Shown here: piece by piece, positions 1 through 8,620 of the stretch
Layout: each line of letters starts with the position of its first letter
Numbering within the stretch: the stretch's first letter is position 1
Notes under the pieces: generated by a model
Seen by the model: only the letters and a program-made list of their open reading frames with translations
Databases searched by the model: none
Told to the model about the DNA's origin: nothing
NCBI RefSeq assembly: GCF_900103985.1
Contig: NZ_FNIE01000010.1
Coordinates: 186,001 to 250,000 of the forward strand
Direction: 5' to 3'
Source of the DNA: Actinacidiphila guanduensis
GTDB taxonomy: Bacteria; Actinomycetota; Actinomycetes; Streptomycetales; Streptomycetaceae
Length of the DNA stretch: 64,000 bases
Made by a program: the position numbers and the translations under genes

Positions 1-1
1 G

Positions 2-2635
2 TCCCTTCCGCTCGGCAACGGCTCGCTGGGCGTGGCCGCGTGGGCGGCCGGCGGCTTCACCGCCCAGCTCAACCGGGCCGACACCCTGCCCGGCCGCAAG
101 TCGCCCGGTCAGGTGCAGATCCCCGGCCTCGGCAAGCTCACCGGCGCCGCCGACTTCAAAGGCAGCCTGGACCTCTACACAGGCGTGCTCAACGAGTCCG
201 GCGGCGGCATGACGCTCAAGGCCTGGGTGTCGGCGACCAAGGACGAGCTGGTGGTGGACGTCACCGGCGCGGATCCGAACACGGCGCAGTCCGCCACCGT
301 CGGTCTGTGGTCCGGGCGCAGCCCGCAGGCGGCCGCCTCCGGCGCGATCGGCACGCTCGCCGAGACCTGGGTGGACAACCAGGAGGCGGGCTCCTCGGGC
401 CGCACCTTCGGCTCACTGGCCGCCCTGACGGCGGGCGGCCGCAATGTGACGGCCCAGGTGGTCAACAGCACCCAGGTGAAGGTGAACTTCACGCCGAACA
501 CCGACGGTTCGTTCCGGGTGGTCGTGGGCGCGCCCACCTGGACCGGCGGCAACGCCGGCAGCACCGCCTCCTCCCTGCTCGGCTCCGACGCCACCGCGGC
601 GGAGTCCTCGCTGCTGTCCTCGCAGCAGTCCTGGTGGGCGAACTACTGGGCGAACAGCGGCCTGCTGGAGGCCAACTCCAGTGACGGCCAGGCAAGTTAC
701 GTGGAGTCGCTGCGGACGATCTACCTGTTCATGGAGGCCGCCTCGATGCGCGGCACCATCCCGGGCAGCCAGGCCGGGGTCGCCGACATGTTCAACTTCG
801 GCCAGGACCAGCAGGCATGGACGCCCTCGGCGACCTGGCTGTGGAACCTGCGCACGCAGATCTCGGCCAACATGAGCAGCGGCAACTTCGCCCTGAACAC
901 CCCGATCTTCAACCTCTACCAGGACAACCTGGCGGCGATCGAGGCGTGGACGAAGCAGCAGATGGGCGGCCTGCCCGGCGCATGCGTGCCGGAGGTCATG
1001 CGCTTCAACGGCAACGGCGGCGACCCCGGCGCGGGCGCCAACGCGGCCTGCAGCGAGCCCGGCAGCCCCAACTGGAACGCCCTGGACATCACTTCGGGCG
1101 CCGAGATCAGCCTCTACGTCTGGCAGCAGTACCAGGACACCGGTGACCTGGACTTCCTGCGCCACTACTACCCGCTGATGCGCGACTCGGCGACCTTCCT
1201 GCTCGCCTACCAGAAGGTCGGCTCCGACGGGAAACTGCACGCGGTGGCCAACGCGCACGAGACGCAGTGGGCGGTGCAGGACCCGACCACCGACCTGGCC
1301 GCCGACGCCGCACTTTTCCCCGTGGTGGTGCAGGCCGCCCAGCTGCTCGGCACCGACACCTCGCTGCAGTCCCAACTGACCACGGCCGAGGGCCAGATAC
1401 CGCCGTGGGCGCGCACCGACTACGGCCGCACCCAGGTGCTGGCGCCGTCGGCCGACTCCTCCAACAACGACATCATCGCGTACTCGTACCAGCCGACCGC
1501 GCAGATCAGGAACGGCGAGAACATCGACCTCGAACCGGTGTGGCCGTACGACCTGATCACCGACGACCCGGGGCCGCTGCACGACCTGGCGGTGCGCAGC
1601 TACAACCACCGGGCCTTCACCGGCGGCAACGACTGGAGCATGGACGCGATCGACGCGGCCCGGCTGGGCATGGCGAGCGAGGTCGCCGCGAAGCTGGTGT
1701 CGATCACGCAGAGCCACCAGGTGTACATCAACGGCCTCGCGGACCTGGGCAACACGGTCGGCACCGAGGGCTACATCGAGCAGATGTCGGGCGTCGCCAC
1801 CGCGATGGACGAGGCGCTGGTGCAGGACTACGACGGCACCCTGCGGATCGCCCCCGCCTGGCCGAGCACCTGGGACGCCAGCGGCACGGTCTCGGTGCAG
1901 GGCAACACCAAGGTGGACGTCCAGGTCCAGGGCGGCACCCCGGTCACGGTCGCCATCCAGGCCGGCTCCACACGCACCATGAAGGTCCGCAACCCCTGGC
2001 CGGGGCAGGCGATCCAGGTGGTGAACGGCTCGGGCAGCGGCGTCGTGGTGTCCTCCACCACCGCGGCCACGATCAACGTGCCGGTCACCTCCGGCCAGTC
2101 CTACCTTGTGGAGCAGGTGGGCTCCCCCACCACCTCGCTGCCCTACGCGCAGGTCTCCGGCACCCCGGCGACGGCCGCCAAGCACCTGGGCAACGTGCAG
2201 ATCGGCCTGGACGCGGGCAGCGGGACGACGCCCGGAAACGGTTCCGTGGTCTCGCTGCGGGCCCACGCCAACGGCGACTACGTCACCGCCGACAACGCAG
2301 GAGCCGCACCCCTCATCGCCAACCGCACCGCCATCGGCCCATGGGAACAGTTCGACCTCCTCGACGAAGGCGGCGGCTACATCGCCCTGCGCGCCCACGC
2401 CAACAACAAATACGTCACCGCCGACAACGCAGGAGCCGCACCCCTGCTCGCCAAAGTCGACGCCGTCGGCACCTGGGAACAATTCCAGCTCATCCACAAC
2501 ACCGACGGCAGCATCAGCCTCCAAGCCCGCATCAACAACGACTACGTCACCGCCGACAACGCAGGAGCCGACCCCCTCATCGCCAACCGCACCGCCATCG
2601 GCCCCTGGGAAGAATTCGACCTCATCACCGACTGA
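2..2635 (+). CDS. GH95-like glycoside hydrolase with fascin-like repeats (5' end outside window)
   Basis: The frame is open from the first bases and reads LPLGNGSLGV, the usual N-terminal catalytic-domain motif of GH95 alpha-fucosidase-like enzymes, so the true start and signal peptide lie upstream. The visible 877 residues hold a beta-sandwich region, an (alpha/alpha)6-type region (about 200-590, including NDWSMDAIDAARLG and APAWPSTW) and a C-terminal beta-sandwich. After a linker come three 44-residue repeats (YVTADNAGA / GxWEQFDL), like fascin or actin-crosslinking beta-trefoil modules that bind carbohydrate. The likely role is secreted polysaccharide degradation. Exact substrate specificity cannot be read from the sequence. 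Confidence 0.8.
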   Translation, partial: SLPLGNGSLGVAAWAAGGFTAQLNRADTLPGRKSPGQVQIPGLGKLTGAADFKGSLDLYTGVLNESGGGMTLKAWVSATKDELVVDVTGADPNTAQSATVGLWSGRSPQAAASGAIGTLAETWVDNQEAGSSGRTFGSLAALTAGGRNVTAQVVNSTQVKVNFTPNTDGSFRVVVGAPTWTGGNAGSTASSLLGSDATAAESSLLSSQQSWWANYWANSGLLEANSSDGQASYVESLRTIYLFMEAASMRGTIPGSQAGVADMFNFGQDQQAWTPSATWLWNLRTQISANMSSGNFALNTPIFNLYQDNLAAIEAWTKQQMGGLPGACVPEVMRFNGNGGDPGAGANAACSEPGSPNWNALDITSGAEISLYVWQQYQDTGDLDFLRHYYPLMRDSATFLLAYQKVGSDGKLHAVANAHETQWAVQDPTTDLAADAALFPVVVQAAQLLGTDTSLQSQLTTAEGQIPPWARTDYGRTQVLAPSADSSNNDIIAYSYQPTAQIRNGENIDLEPVWPYDLITDDPGPLHDLAVRSYNHRAFTGGNDWSMDAIDAARLGMASEVAAKLVSITQSHQVYINGLADLGNTVGTEGYIEQMSGVATAMDEALVQDYDGTLRIAPAWPSTWDASGTVSVQGNTKVDVQVQGGTPVTVAIQAGSTRTMKVRNPWPGQAIQVVNGSGSGVVVSSTTAATINVPVTSGQSYLVEQVGSPTTSLPYAQVSGTPATAAKHLGNVQIGLDAGSGTTPGNGSVVSLRAHANGDYVTADNAGAAPLIANRTAIGPWEQFDLLDEGGGYIALRAHANNKYVTADNAGAAPLLAKVDAVGTWEQFQLIHNTDGSISLQARINNDYVTADNAGADPLIANRTAIGPWEEFDLITD
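2279..2632 (+). repeat. Three 132-bp in-frame repeats in the glycosidase C-terminus
   Basis: The block TACGTCACCGCCGACAACGC recurs at 2279, 2411 and 2543, a period of exactly 132 bp (44 codons). Copies are almost identical at the DNA level, which suggests recent duplication or gene conversion of a fascin-like carbohydrate-binding module. Confidence 0.85.
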
Positions 2636-2647
2636 CGAACCGACCGG

Positions 2648-2675
2648 CGGCCGGTGCTTCGCTCCTGACCGGCCG
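2648..2675. terminator. Hairpin between convergent genes
   Basis: CGGCCGGT (2648-2655) can pair with ACCGGCCG (2668-2675) across a 12-nt loop. It lies between the stop codons of the convergent glycosidase and poxB genes, so it may terminate both. There is no T tract. Confidence 0.4.
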
Positions 2676-2722
2676 TCAGGTCATGCTCCTTGAACGACGG
2701 CGTGCCGCGTCCGTGGACTCCC

Positions 2723-4465
2723 CTACGGGCGTGGCACGTTGCGCAGGTTGGAGCGGGCCAGCTGGACCATCTTGCCGACGCCACCGTCCAGGACGGTGCG
2801 GCCCATCGACATCGCGAACCCGCCCACCTGCTCACCGGTGATCTTCGGCGGGATGGACAGCGCGTGCGGGTCGGTCACCACGTCCACCAGCGCCGGGCCC
2901 TTGTGGCGGAAGGCGTCCTTGAGCGCGTCGCGCAGCTGCTTGGGCTTTTCCACCCGCACCCCGTAGGCGCCCGCCGCCCGGGCCACGGCGGCGAAGTCGG
3001 GGTTGAGATTGCCGGTGCCGTAGGCGGGCAGCCCCTCGACCATCATCTCCAACTCAACCATGCCCAGCGAGGAGTTGTTGAAGAGCACCACCTTGACCGG
3101 CAGGTCGTACTGCACCAGCGTCAGGAAGTCGCCCATCAGCATGCTGAACCCGCCGTCGCCGGACATCGAGACGACCTGCCGCCGCCGGTCCAGGAACTGG
3201 GCGCCGATCGCCTGCGGCAGCGCGTTGGCCATCGAGCCGTGCGAGAACGAACCGATCACCCGCCGCTTCCCGTTGGGCGTCAGGTAGCGGGCGGCCCACA
3301 CGTTGCACATCCCGGTGTCGACCGTGAACACCGCGTCGTCGTCGGCGACTTCGTCCAGCACGGAGGCGACGTACTCCGGGTGGATGGGCAGGTGCCGGTC
3401 CACCTTGCGGGTGTACGCCTTCACGACGCCCTCCAGCGCGTCGCTGTGCTTCTTCAGCATCCGGTCCAGGAACCGGCGGTCGGTCTTCTCCTTCACCCGC
3501 GGGGTCAGGCAGCGCAGTGTCTCGGCCACGTCGCCCCACACGGCCAGGTCCAGCTTCGAGCGCCGGCCCAGGTGTTCGGGCCGCACGTCCACCTGCACGA
3601 CGGCCACGTCGTCGGGCAGGAAGGCGTTGTAGGGGAAGTCGGTACCGAGCAGCACCAGCAGGTCGCACTCGTGCATCGCCTCGTAGGCGGCGCCGTAGCC
3701 GAGCAGACCGCTCATGCCGACGTCGTAGCGGTTGTCGTACTGGATCCACTCCTTGCCGCGCAGGGCGTGTCCCACCGGGGACTTGACCCGTTCGGCGAAG
3801 GCCATCACCTCGTCGTGGGCGCCCGCGGTGCCGCTGCCGCAGAAGAGGGTGACCTTGCGGGCGCCGTCCACCAGGCGGGCCAGCGCGTCGATCTCGTCGT
3901 CGCCCGGGCGGACCGTGGGGCGGCGGGTGACCAGGGCGTGCTCCACGGTGCGCTGCGGCGCCGGGTGGGCGGCGATGTCGCCGGGCAGGGCGATCACCGA
4001 CACCCCGCCGCGGCCCACGGCGTGCTGGATCGCGGTCTGCAGCACCCGCGGCATCTGCTGGGCGTTGGAGATCAACTCGCTGTAGTGGCTGCACTCCTGG
4101 AAGAGCCGGTCGGGGTGGGTCTCCTGGAAGAACGTGGTGCCGATCTCGCTGCTGGGGATGTGCGAGGCGAGCGCGAGCACCGGCGCCATCGAACGGTGGG
4201 CGTCGTACAGGCCGTTGATCAGGTGGAGGTTGCCCGGGCCGCAGGAGCCGGCGCAGGCCGCGAGCCGCCCGGTCAGCTGCGCCTCGGCGCCCGCCGCGAA
4301 GGCCGCCGTCTCCTCGTGCCGCACGTGCACCCATTCGAGTGAGCGGGTGCGGCGCACGGCGTCGACCACGGGGTTCAGGCTGTCGCCCACCACCCCGTAC
4401 AGGCGCTGGACGCCCGCGCGCACCAGGATGTCCACGAACTGCTCGGCCACGGTCTGCTTCGCCAT
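2723..4465 (-). CDS. poxB: Thiamine-diphosphate pyruvate dehydrogenase (quinone) / pyruvate oxidase, PoxB type
   Basis: The 580-residue protein has the three-domain ThDP-enzyme layout: N-terminal PYR domain with the cofactor-activating Glu in RHEETAAFAAGAEA, central FAD/nucleotide-binding domain, and C-terminal PP domain with the GDG...NN metal-ThDP motif (GDGGFSML ... LFNNSS). The tail (GRTVLDGGVGKMVQLARSN) resembles the amphipathic membrane-binding helix of E. coli PoxB, which favours a peripheral-membrane enzyme decarboxylating pyruvate to acetate and passing electrons to menaquinone. The start is an ATG (4463-4465) with only a weak GGGTGA-like SD. The gene is monocistronic, 64 bp from the next minus-strand gene. 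Acetolactate synthase is the nearest alternative and is less likely. Confidence 0.85.
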   Translation of the reverse strand: MAKQTVAEQFVDILVRAGVQRLYGVVGDSLNPVVDAVRRTRSLEWVHVRHEETAAFAAGAEAQLTGRLAACAGSCGPGNLHLINGLYDAHRSMAPVLALASHIPSSEIGTTFFQETHPDRLFQECSHYSELISNAQQMPRVLQTAIQHAVGRGGVSVIALPGDIAAHPAPQRTVEHALVTRRPTVRPGDDEIDALARLVDGARKVTLFCGSGTAGAHDEVMAFAERVKSPVGHALRGKEWIQYDNRYDVGMSGLLGYGAAYEAMHECDLLVLLGTDFPYNAFLPDDVAVVQVDVRPEHLGRRSKLDLAVWGDVAETLRCLTPRVKEKTDRRFLDRMLKKHSDALEGVVKAYTRKVDRHLPIHPEYVASVLDEVADDDAVFTVDTGMCNVWAARYLTPNGKRRVIGSFSHGSMANALPQAIGAQFLDRRRQVVSMSGDGGFSMLMGDFLTLVQYDLPVKVVLFNNSSLGMVELEMMVEGLPAYGTGNLNPDFAAVARAAGAYGVRVEKPKQLRDALKDAFRHKGPALVDVVTDPHALSIPPKITGEQVGGFAMSMGRTVLDGGVGKMVQLARSNLRNVPRP

Positions 4466-4529
4466 GCAGTCATCACCCCACGGATCGGGCGCCCCCGCAT
4501 CCCGGCGGCACCCGTTCCGCGGGCGCGGC

Positions 4530-7500
4530 TCAGGCGTCCCAGACGGTCACCGCGGTGCGGTCGTCCGCGTAGCCCTTCACCCGCGTCTGGGTGTCGGCCA
4601 GATAGGCGGCCAGCCCCGGCACCCGGCCGCTGCCCCAGCGCTCGGCCAGGTGGGCGGCCAGCTGGGGCTCGCCCCGCAGCGGCTCGGCCAGGCCCGCGCT
4701 GCACATCAGCAGCGCGTCACCCGGTTGCGCGACCGAGGCGCGGAACCGGAAAGGCGCGGCCGGGTCCTCGGGCGGCACGTCCAGGTCCTGCCAGGCGCCG
4801 TCCCGGATGCGGAACAGGCCGCCGTCGCCGACGCCGAAGAAGAGCCGGATGCGGCACTGCGGGTCGGCCGGCAGCAGCAGGCAGCGCACCGACGCGGTGT
4901 AGGCGCCGTCGTCCAGGCCCAGGTCCTGGCCGCGGGCCCGCAGTCGCCCGTAGCAGCGGTCGGTCAGCCGGTGCAGGCCCGACTTCAGCGAGCCGCGGCG
5001 GGCCGCGCGCAGGTCGTCGGCGAGCCGGGCCCGGCTGCGGCCCACGGCGCCGGCGATCCAGCGCACGGCGTCCTGCGCGGCCCGGTGGGCGTCGTCCGAG
5101 CCGCGGGCGCCGCTCGCCATGGCCACCAGCAGCAGCGCGTCGTCGCCGGTGCCGAACCGCGCGGTCAGCAGGGCGTCGCGGCGCGGCTGGCCCCGGTAGC
5201 GCGCGGAGTCGCCGCGCAGGGCGACCGTCCGCAGCGTCATCGTCCCGTACGCGGCCCCGTCCAGGACGGTGTCGGGCACGAGCGCGTCCAGCGCGTCCGG
5301 GTCGGCCTCGGGCCAGGCGGTCGGCTCCGCCGCGTAGGTGGGCGCGCCGTCCCCGACGACCTCCACCTCCCCGATGTCCTCCCCCGCGGCCACCCACCCG
5401 GGCGGCAGCTCCGGCGCCCAGCGCACGGCGCCTTCGCCAAAGGCGGTCCGCTCGGCGGGCGTTGGGGGAACGGTCGGGGGAACGGCTCGGGCTTCGGGTT
5501 CGACGGGCGTGGGCGGCACCGCGGGGCAGGCGTCCGCGTCCGCCTCCCGCGCGGCGGCGGGTTCCGCACGTTCGAAGGGCCCGGCGGGCTGGAAAGCGCT
5601 GGGCAGCGGCGGCAGTTCGGCTCCAGCGGCGCGGGCCTCGATGTCAGATACCGGAGGCTCGCTCGCGGTGAACGGAGGCGGGCTCTTGCGAAGTGAGGGA
5701 CTGTCCTCGCGGCTGGGTGCCGCCAGCCCGAACTCCGCTTGCGACCAGGAGGGTTCGGGGTCCACGAGCCCCGGCGGTGCCGGCTCCGGTTCCGCGGAGG
5801 CGGCCGGCTCGACGGGTACGCTGCCGCCGCCGGGCTCCGGGGCGCGAGCCGTGGGGAAGGGTGAGGCTTCGCCCCCGGGTCGGCCTTGCCCGGGCTCGGC
5901 GAACGTCCCCGGACTGTCGGGGAGTTCAGGGCCGGACTCCGCGGAGGGCGACCCGTGCGGCCGTACGGGCGGCACGTGCTGGACACTGCTGGGCCCCGCC
6001 TCAGCTATCCCCTCGGGGGCAGTCCCCTCTGCGGGGTCGGACGGCACCGCCGGCTCGGGGGCGCCCTCCGAGACGGGATACGGCTCCGAGGCGACCTCGC
6101 CCCAGACTTCAGGCGCAGGCGCGGCTGTCGGCGACTCTTCGGGCGCGGGTACGTGACCCGTCTCGGGCGTCGGCACGTCTTCCGGCGCGGGTACCTCGCC
6201 AGCCTCCGGAGTCGGCACCTCCAAAGGCCCGGGTGGTTGGTCTGATTCCGGCGTCCGCACCTGCTCGGGCGCGGGTCCCTGGCCTGCTTCGAGTGCCGAC
6301 GCCTCTACAGCCCCGGGGGCTTCGTCCGTTTCCGGTGTCGGCACCTGCCCGTACGGCGCTACTTGGCCCGACTCGGGTGCCGGCGCCCCTTCAAGCCCCG
6401 GTGCCTGGCCGACCTCCGGCGTCAATTCCTGCCCGTACGCCGACGCGTGGCCCACCTCGGATGTCGGCGTCTCTACAGGCCCCGGTGCCTGGCCCGCCTC
6501 CGGCGCCGATACCCGCCCGTACGCCGATGCCTGGCCCACCTCGGATGTCGGCGTCTCTACAGGCCCCGGTGCCTGGCCCGCCTCCGGCGCCGATACCCGC
6601 CCGTACGCCGGTCCTTGGCCCGCCTCGGGTGCCGGCGCCTGCTCGCGCGCAGACTCCCGGCCCGTCTCCGGGCTCGGCGCCTCCACAGACCCACGCACCA
6701 GGTCGGCACCTGCCGTCGGCACCTGTTCGCGGCCAGGTGCTCGGTCCGCCTCCGGAATCGGCGCCTGCTCGCGGCCCGGTACTTGGCCTGCCTCCGGACT
6801 CGGCGCCCCTTCAAACCCGGGTGCTTGGCCTGTTGCGGGTGTCGGTCCCTCTTCCGGCTCGGGGCCTTGGCCCGTTTCCAGTGTCGGGGATGCCCCCTGC
6901 TCCGGCTGCGCCGCGGACTGTCCCGCGGGCTCGTACTCCTCGCTCGGATGCGGCACCGTCTCCCGGCCGTAGGCGAGGTCGGTGCGCGGGTCGCGCGGGG
7001 GGCGGGCGGGCGGTTCGGGGGCGACGGCGCCCCACTCCTCGGCGGATGGCGGCGCCGTGGGCTCCGCGGAACCCGTGGCCGCCGTCGGGCGCGGAGTGAC
7101 CCAGGCATCCCAGGGCTGCGCGGGCGGCGGTTCCGGATGCCGTTCCTCGGTGAAGGCGGCACCGGCGGCTCCGAACGACCGTACGTCCTCGCTCTGTTGC
7201 TCGGGCGGCTCGGACGACTCGGGTAGCTCTGACGACACGGCCGGCTCCGGCGCCCGCGGAACGTCGACGGTCGGCACCACTAGCGTAGGGTCCTCGTCCT
7301 CGGCCGAGGAGGCACCGCGCTCGCCGACCCGCCCCTCGACCACGCGCTCCCCCAACGCCCCTTCGGAGGCAGCGGGTTCACGCCGACCCGGAACAGTTCC
7401 CCACCCGGAGCCGCCCTGCTCGCGCCACTCCCACGCGAGGCCGCTCCGGGGAATCCCCGTCCGGCCCCGCTGCTGCCTGAACGCCTCTTCGGTGCCGTCG

Positions 7501-8387
7501 CCGGACCGCAAATCGCCACGCCCCGAGGCGCCGGCTCCCTCGGAGGAGCCGGGCCCACCCTCCTCCGCGACGAACCCCTCGGCGGGCCCCACAGGTTCCG
7601 CCGGCCTCTGAGTCAACTCACCCCGAGGGAAACCCTGTTCGGCCTCACCGGCAACCGGCTGCCCAGTACCTCGCCCGAACACCCCATCGGGTGGCCGCTG
7701 ATCGACCGGCCCCCTTGTTTCCCGCTCCTCAGGAGCCGGCGAACCCTGCTCCCGCCCGAACACCCCTTCCGACGCAGCCTGTTCACCTTGCTCCCGTGGC
7801 GGCTCGGCACCTCCCGTATCCGGAAACGTCGGCTCCGCGTTCCACACGTCGAAAGGCAACGGCGGTGTGGGCAGGGCGAAGGGCACCGCGTCCTGCGGCT
7901 CGGGCTCCGGCCTCGGCGCAGGCGAACCGGCAGCCGCACCCGTAGTCGAGCCCGCAGTCGAACCGGCGGCCGTGTCCGAGGGACCGAAAGGCCACGCCTC
8001 GTCCTCCGAAGCGGCGGGAGCCGGCGCGTCCAGGGGCGCCCCGAAGGTGGGCGCGGCGGACCACGGGTCCCACGCGGACTGCTCCGGTGTGGCCGAATCC
8101 GGCCGTCCCGCGGGCGGGTTGGGCGGCTCGGGCGGGGGCGGCGGTGTCGGCGGGCGGGTCGGCCGGGGCCAGGAGGGCGGCGCCGGGGGCGGCGTGGGCC
8201 GGCGCAGCCGCATCGTCTCGGAGCGGGGCGGAGGCGGCGGAGTGATCGCCCCGACGGCGGAGTCGAAGTGCGCGTCGAGCGAGTCGGACCGGGTGGGCGC
8301 GGACGCCGCGGCGGCGGCCTCCTCGTCGTACAACTGCCGCCACCAGTCGTCCTCTTGGCTGCCGCGTTCGTGGCCCTGCTGGCTCAT
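4530..8387 (-). CDS. Long Pro/Glu-rich protein with C-terminal PP2C-like phosphatase domain
   Basis: The ATG at 8385-8387 (MSQQGHERGSQEDDWWRQLY) is preferred because this N-terminus is typical of actinomycete PP2C-domain proteins; an open extension of 35 codons upstream has no such support. The product is 1285 residues. Residues 1 to about 1020 are low-complexity, rich in P, E, A, G and S, with many 14-residue motifs of the PEAGQAPGxE type. The last 240 residues form a PP2C-like fold (GDSARYRGQPRRDALL ... LLLVAMASG ... FGVGDGGLF ... DDRTAVTV). Some metal-ligand Asp positions look altered, so activity is uncertain. It is transcribed divergently from the TrmB/LuxR-type regulator. Neither kinase partner nor target is visible nearby. 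Confidence 0.8.
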   Translation of the reverse strand: MSQQGHERGSQEDDWWRQLYDEEAAAAASAPTRSDSLDAHFDSAVGAITPPPPPRSETMRLRRPTPPPAPPSWPRPTRPPTPPPPPEPPNPPAGRPDSATPEQSAWDPWSAAPTFGAPLDAPAPAASEDEAWPFGPSDTAAGSTAGSTTGAAAGSPAPRPEPEPQDAVPFALPTPPLPFDVWNAEPTFPDTGGAEPPREQGEQAASEGVFGREQGSPAPEERETRGPVDQRPPDGVFGRGTGQPVAGEAEQGFPRGELTQRPAEPVGPAEGFVAEEGGPGSSEGAGASGRGDLRSGDGTEEAFRQQRGRTGIPRSGLAWEWREQGGSGWGTVPGRREPAASEGALGERVVEGRVGERGASSAEDEDPTLVVPTVDVPRAPEPAVSSELPESSEPPEQQSEDVRSFGAAGAAFTEERHPEPPPAQPWDAWVTPRPTAATGSAEPTAPPSAEEWGAVAPEPPARPPRDPRTDLAYGRETVPHPSEEYEPAGQSAAQPEQGASPTLETGQGPEPEEGPTPATGQAPGFEGAPSPEAGQVPGREQAPIPEADRAPGREQVPTAGADLVRGSVEAPSPETGRESAREQAPAPEAGQGPAYGRVSAPEAGQAPGPVETPTSEVGQASAYGRVSAPEAGQAPGPVETPTSEVGHASAYGQELTPEVGQAPGLEGAPAPESGQVAPYGQVPTPETDEAPGAVEASALEAGQGPAPEQVRTPESDQPPGPLEVPTPEAGEVPAPEDVPTPETGHVPAPEESPTAAPAPEVWGEVASEPYPVSEGAPEPAVPSDPAEGTAPEGIAEAGPSSVQHVPPVRPHGSPSAESGPELPDSPGTFAEPGQGRPGGEASPFPTARAPEPGGGSVPVEPAASAEPEPAPPGLVDPEPSWSQAEFGLAAPSREDSPSLRKSPPPFTASEPPVSDIEARAAGAELPPLPSAFQPAGPFERAEPAAAREADADACPAVPPTPVEPEARAVPPTVPPTPAERTAFGEGAVRWAPELPPGWVAAGEDIGEVEVVGDGAPTYAAEPTAWPEADPDALDALVPDTVLDGAAYGTMTLRTVALRGDSARYRGQPRRDALLTARFGTGDDALLLVAMASGARGSDDAHRAAQDAVRWIAGAVGRSRARLADDLRAARRGSLKSGLHRLTDRCYGRLRARGQDLGLDDGAYTASVRCLLLPADPQCRIRLFFGVGDGGLFRIRDGAWQDLDVPPEDPAAPFRFRASVAQPGDALLMCSAGLAEPLRGEPQLAAHLAERWGSGRVPGLAAYLADTQTRVKGYADDRTAVTVWDA
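6130..6960 (-). repeat. Degenerate 42/84-bp coding repeats in the PP2C-protein linker
   Basis: The low-complexity linker is built from 14-residue units (PEAGQAPG... or PETDEAPG... type). Within it, two 84-bp units starting at 6435 and 6519 are almost identical over their full length, and a third copy begins at 6603 and diverges. This points to recent tandem duplication by slippage or unequal exchange. Confidence 0.75.
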
Positions 8388-8430
8388 GCCCTTATTGTCC
8401 ACCGCCGCGCGGCCGGGGAAACGCGAAACG

Positions 8431-8469
8431 CCGGGGCGGCCCCTCCCCCCACGGCGGGGGCCGCCCCGG
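8431..8469. other. Strong 13-bp stem-loop in divergent intergenic region
   Basis: CCGGGGCGGCCCC (8431-8443) is perfectly complementary to GGGGCCGCCCCGG (8457-8469), with a 13-nt loop. It lies 43 bp upstream of the PP2C-protein start, so on the minus strand it would sit in the 5' leader if transcription begins further right. No T tract is present; its function is unknown. Confidence 0.5.
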
Positions 8470-8479
8470 TGGTCACCAG

Positions 8480-8496
8480 GCGCATGTGCCATGCGC
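8480..8496. promoter_or_regulatory. Inverted repeat, possible operator
   Basis: GCGCATG-TGC-CATGCGC is a perfect 7-bp inverted repeat with a 3-bp spacer, between the divergent PP2C gene and the TrmB/LuxR regulator gene. Its compact symmetry and position suggest a dimer-binding site, perhaps for the neighbouring regulator. This is inference only. Confidence 0.35.
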
Positions 8497-8620
8497 GTAT
8501 GTTCGTCGGTGCGATGCGGATCACAGTGGCAGAGGCCGGGCGGCGGAGGAGAGGATGGTCCGGGGCGGAAAGCCGCCGTGGCTCATTTCCGCCACCCGCA
8601 CGGCACGTTGAGGAGCGACC

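Noticed and set aside
413..2524. 703-codon open frame antisense to the GH95-like gene
   Set aside because: His/Val/Arg/Gly-rich shadow frame produced by the codon bias of the sense gene; no start signal or homology.
6130..6960. CRISPR-like array in the repeated stretch of the PP2C gene
   Set aside because: Repeats are contiguous, in frame and multiples of 42 bp with no unique spacers; they are coding tandem repeats.
8388..8492. 35-codon N-terminal extension of the PP2C-like protein
   Set aside because: It would place the strong hairpin (8431-8469) inside the coding region, and the family-like N-terminus MSQQGHERG starts at 8387.
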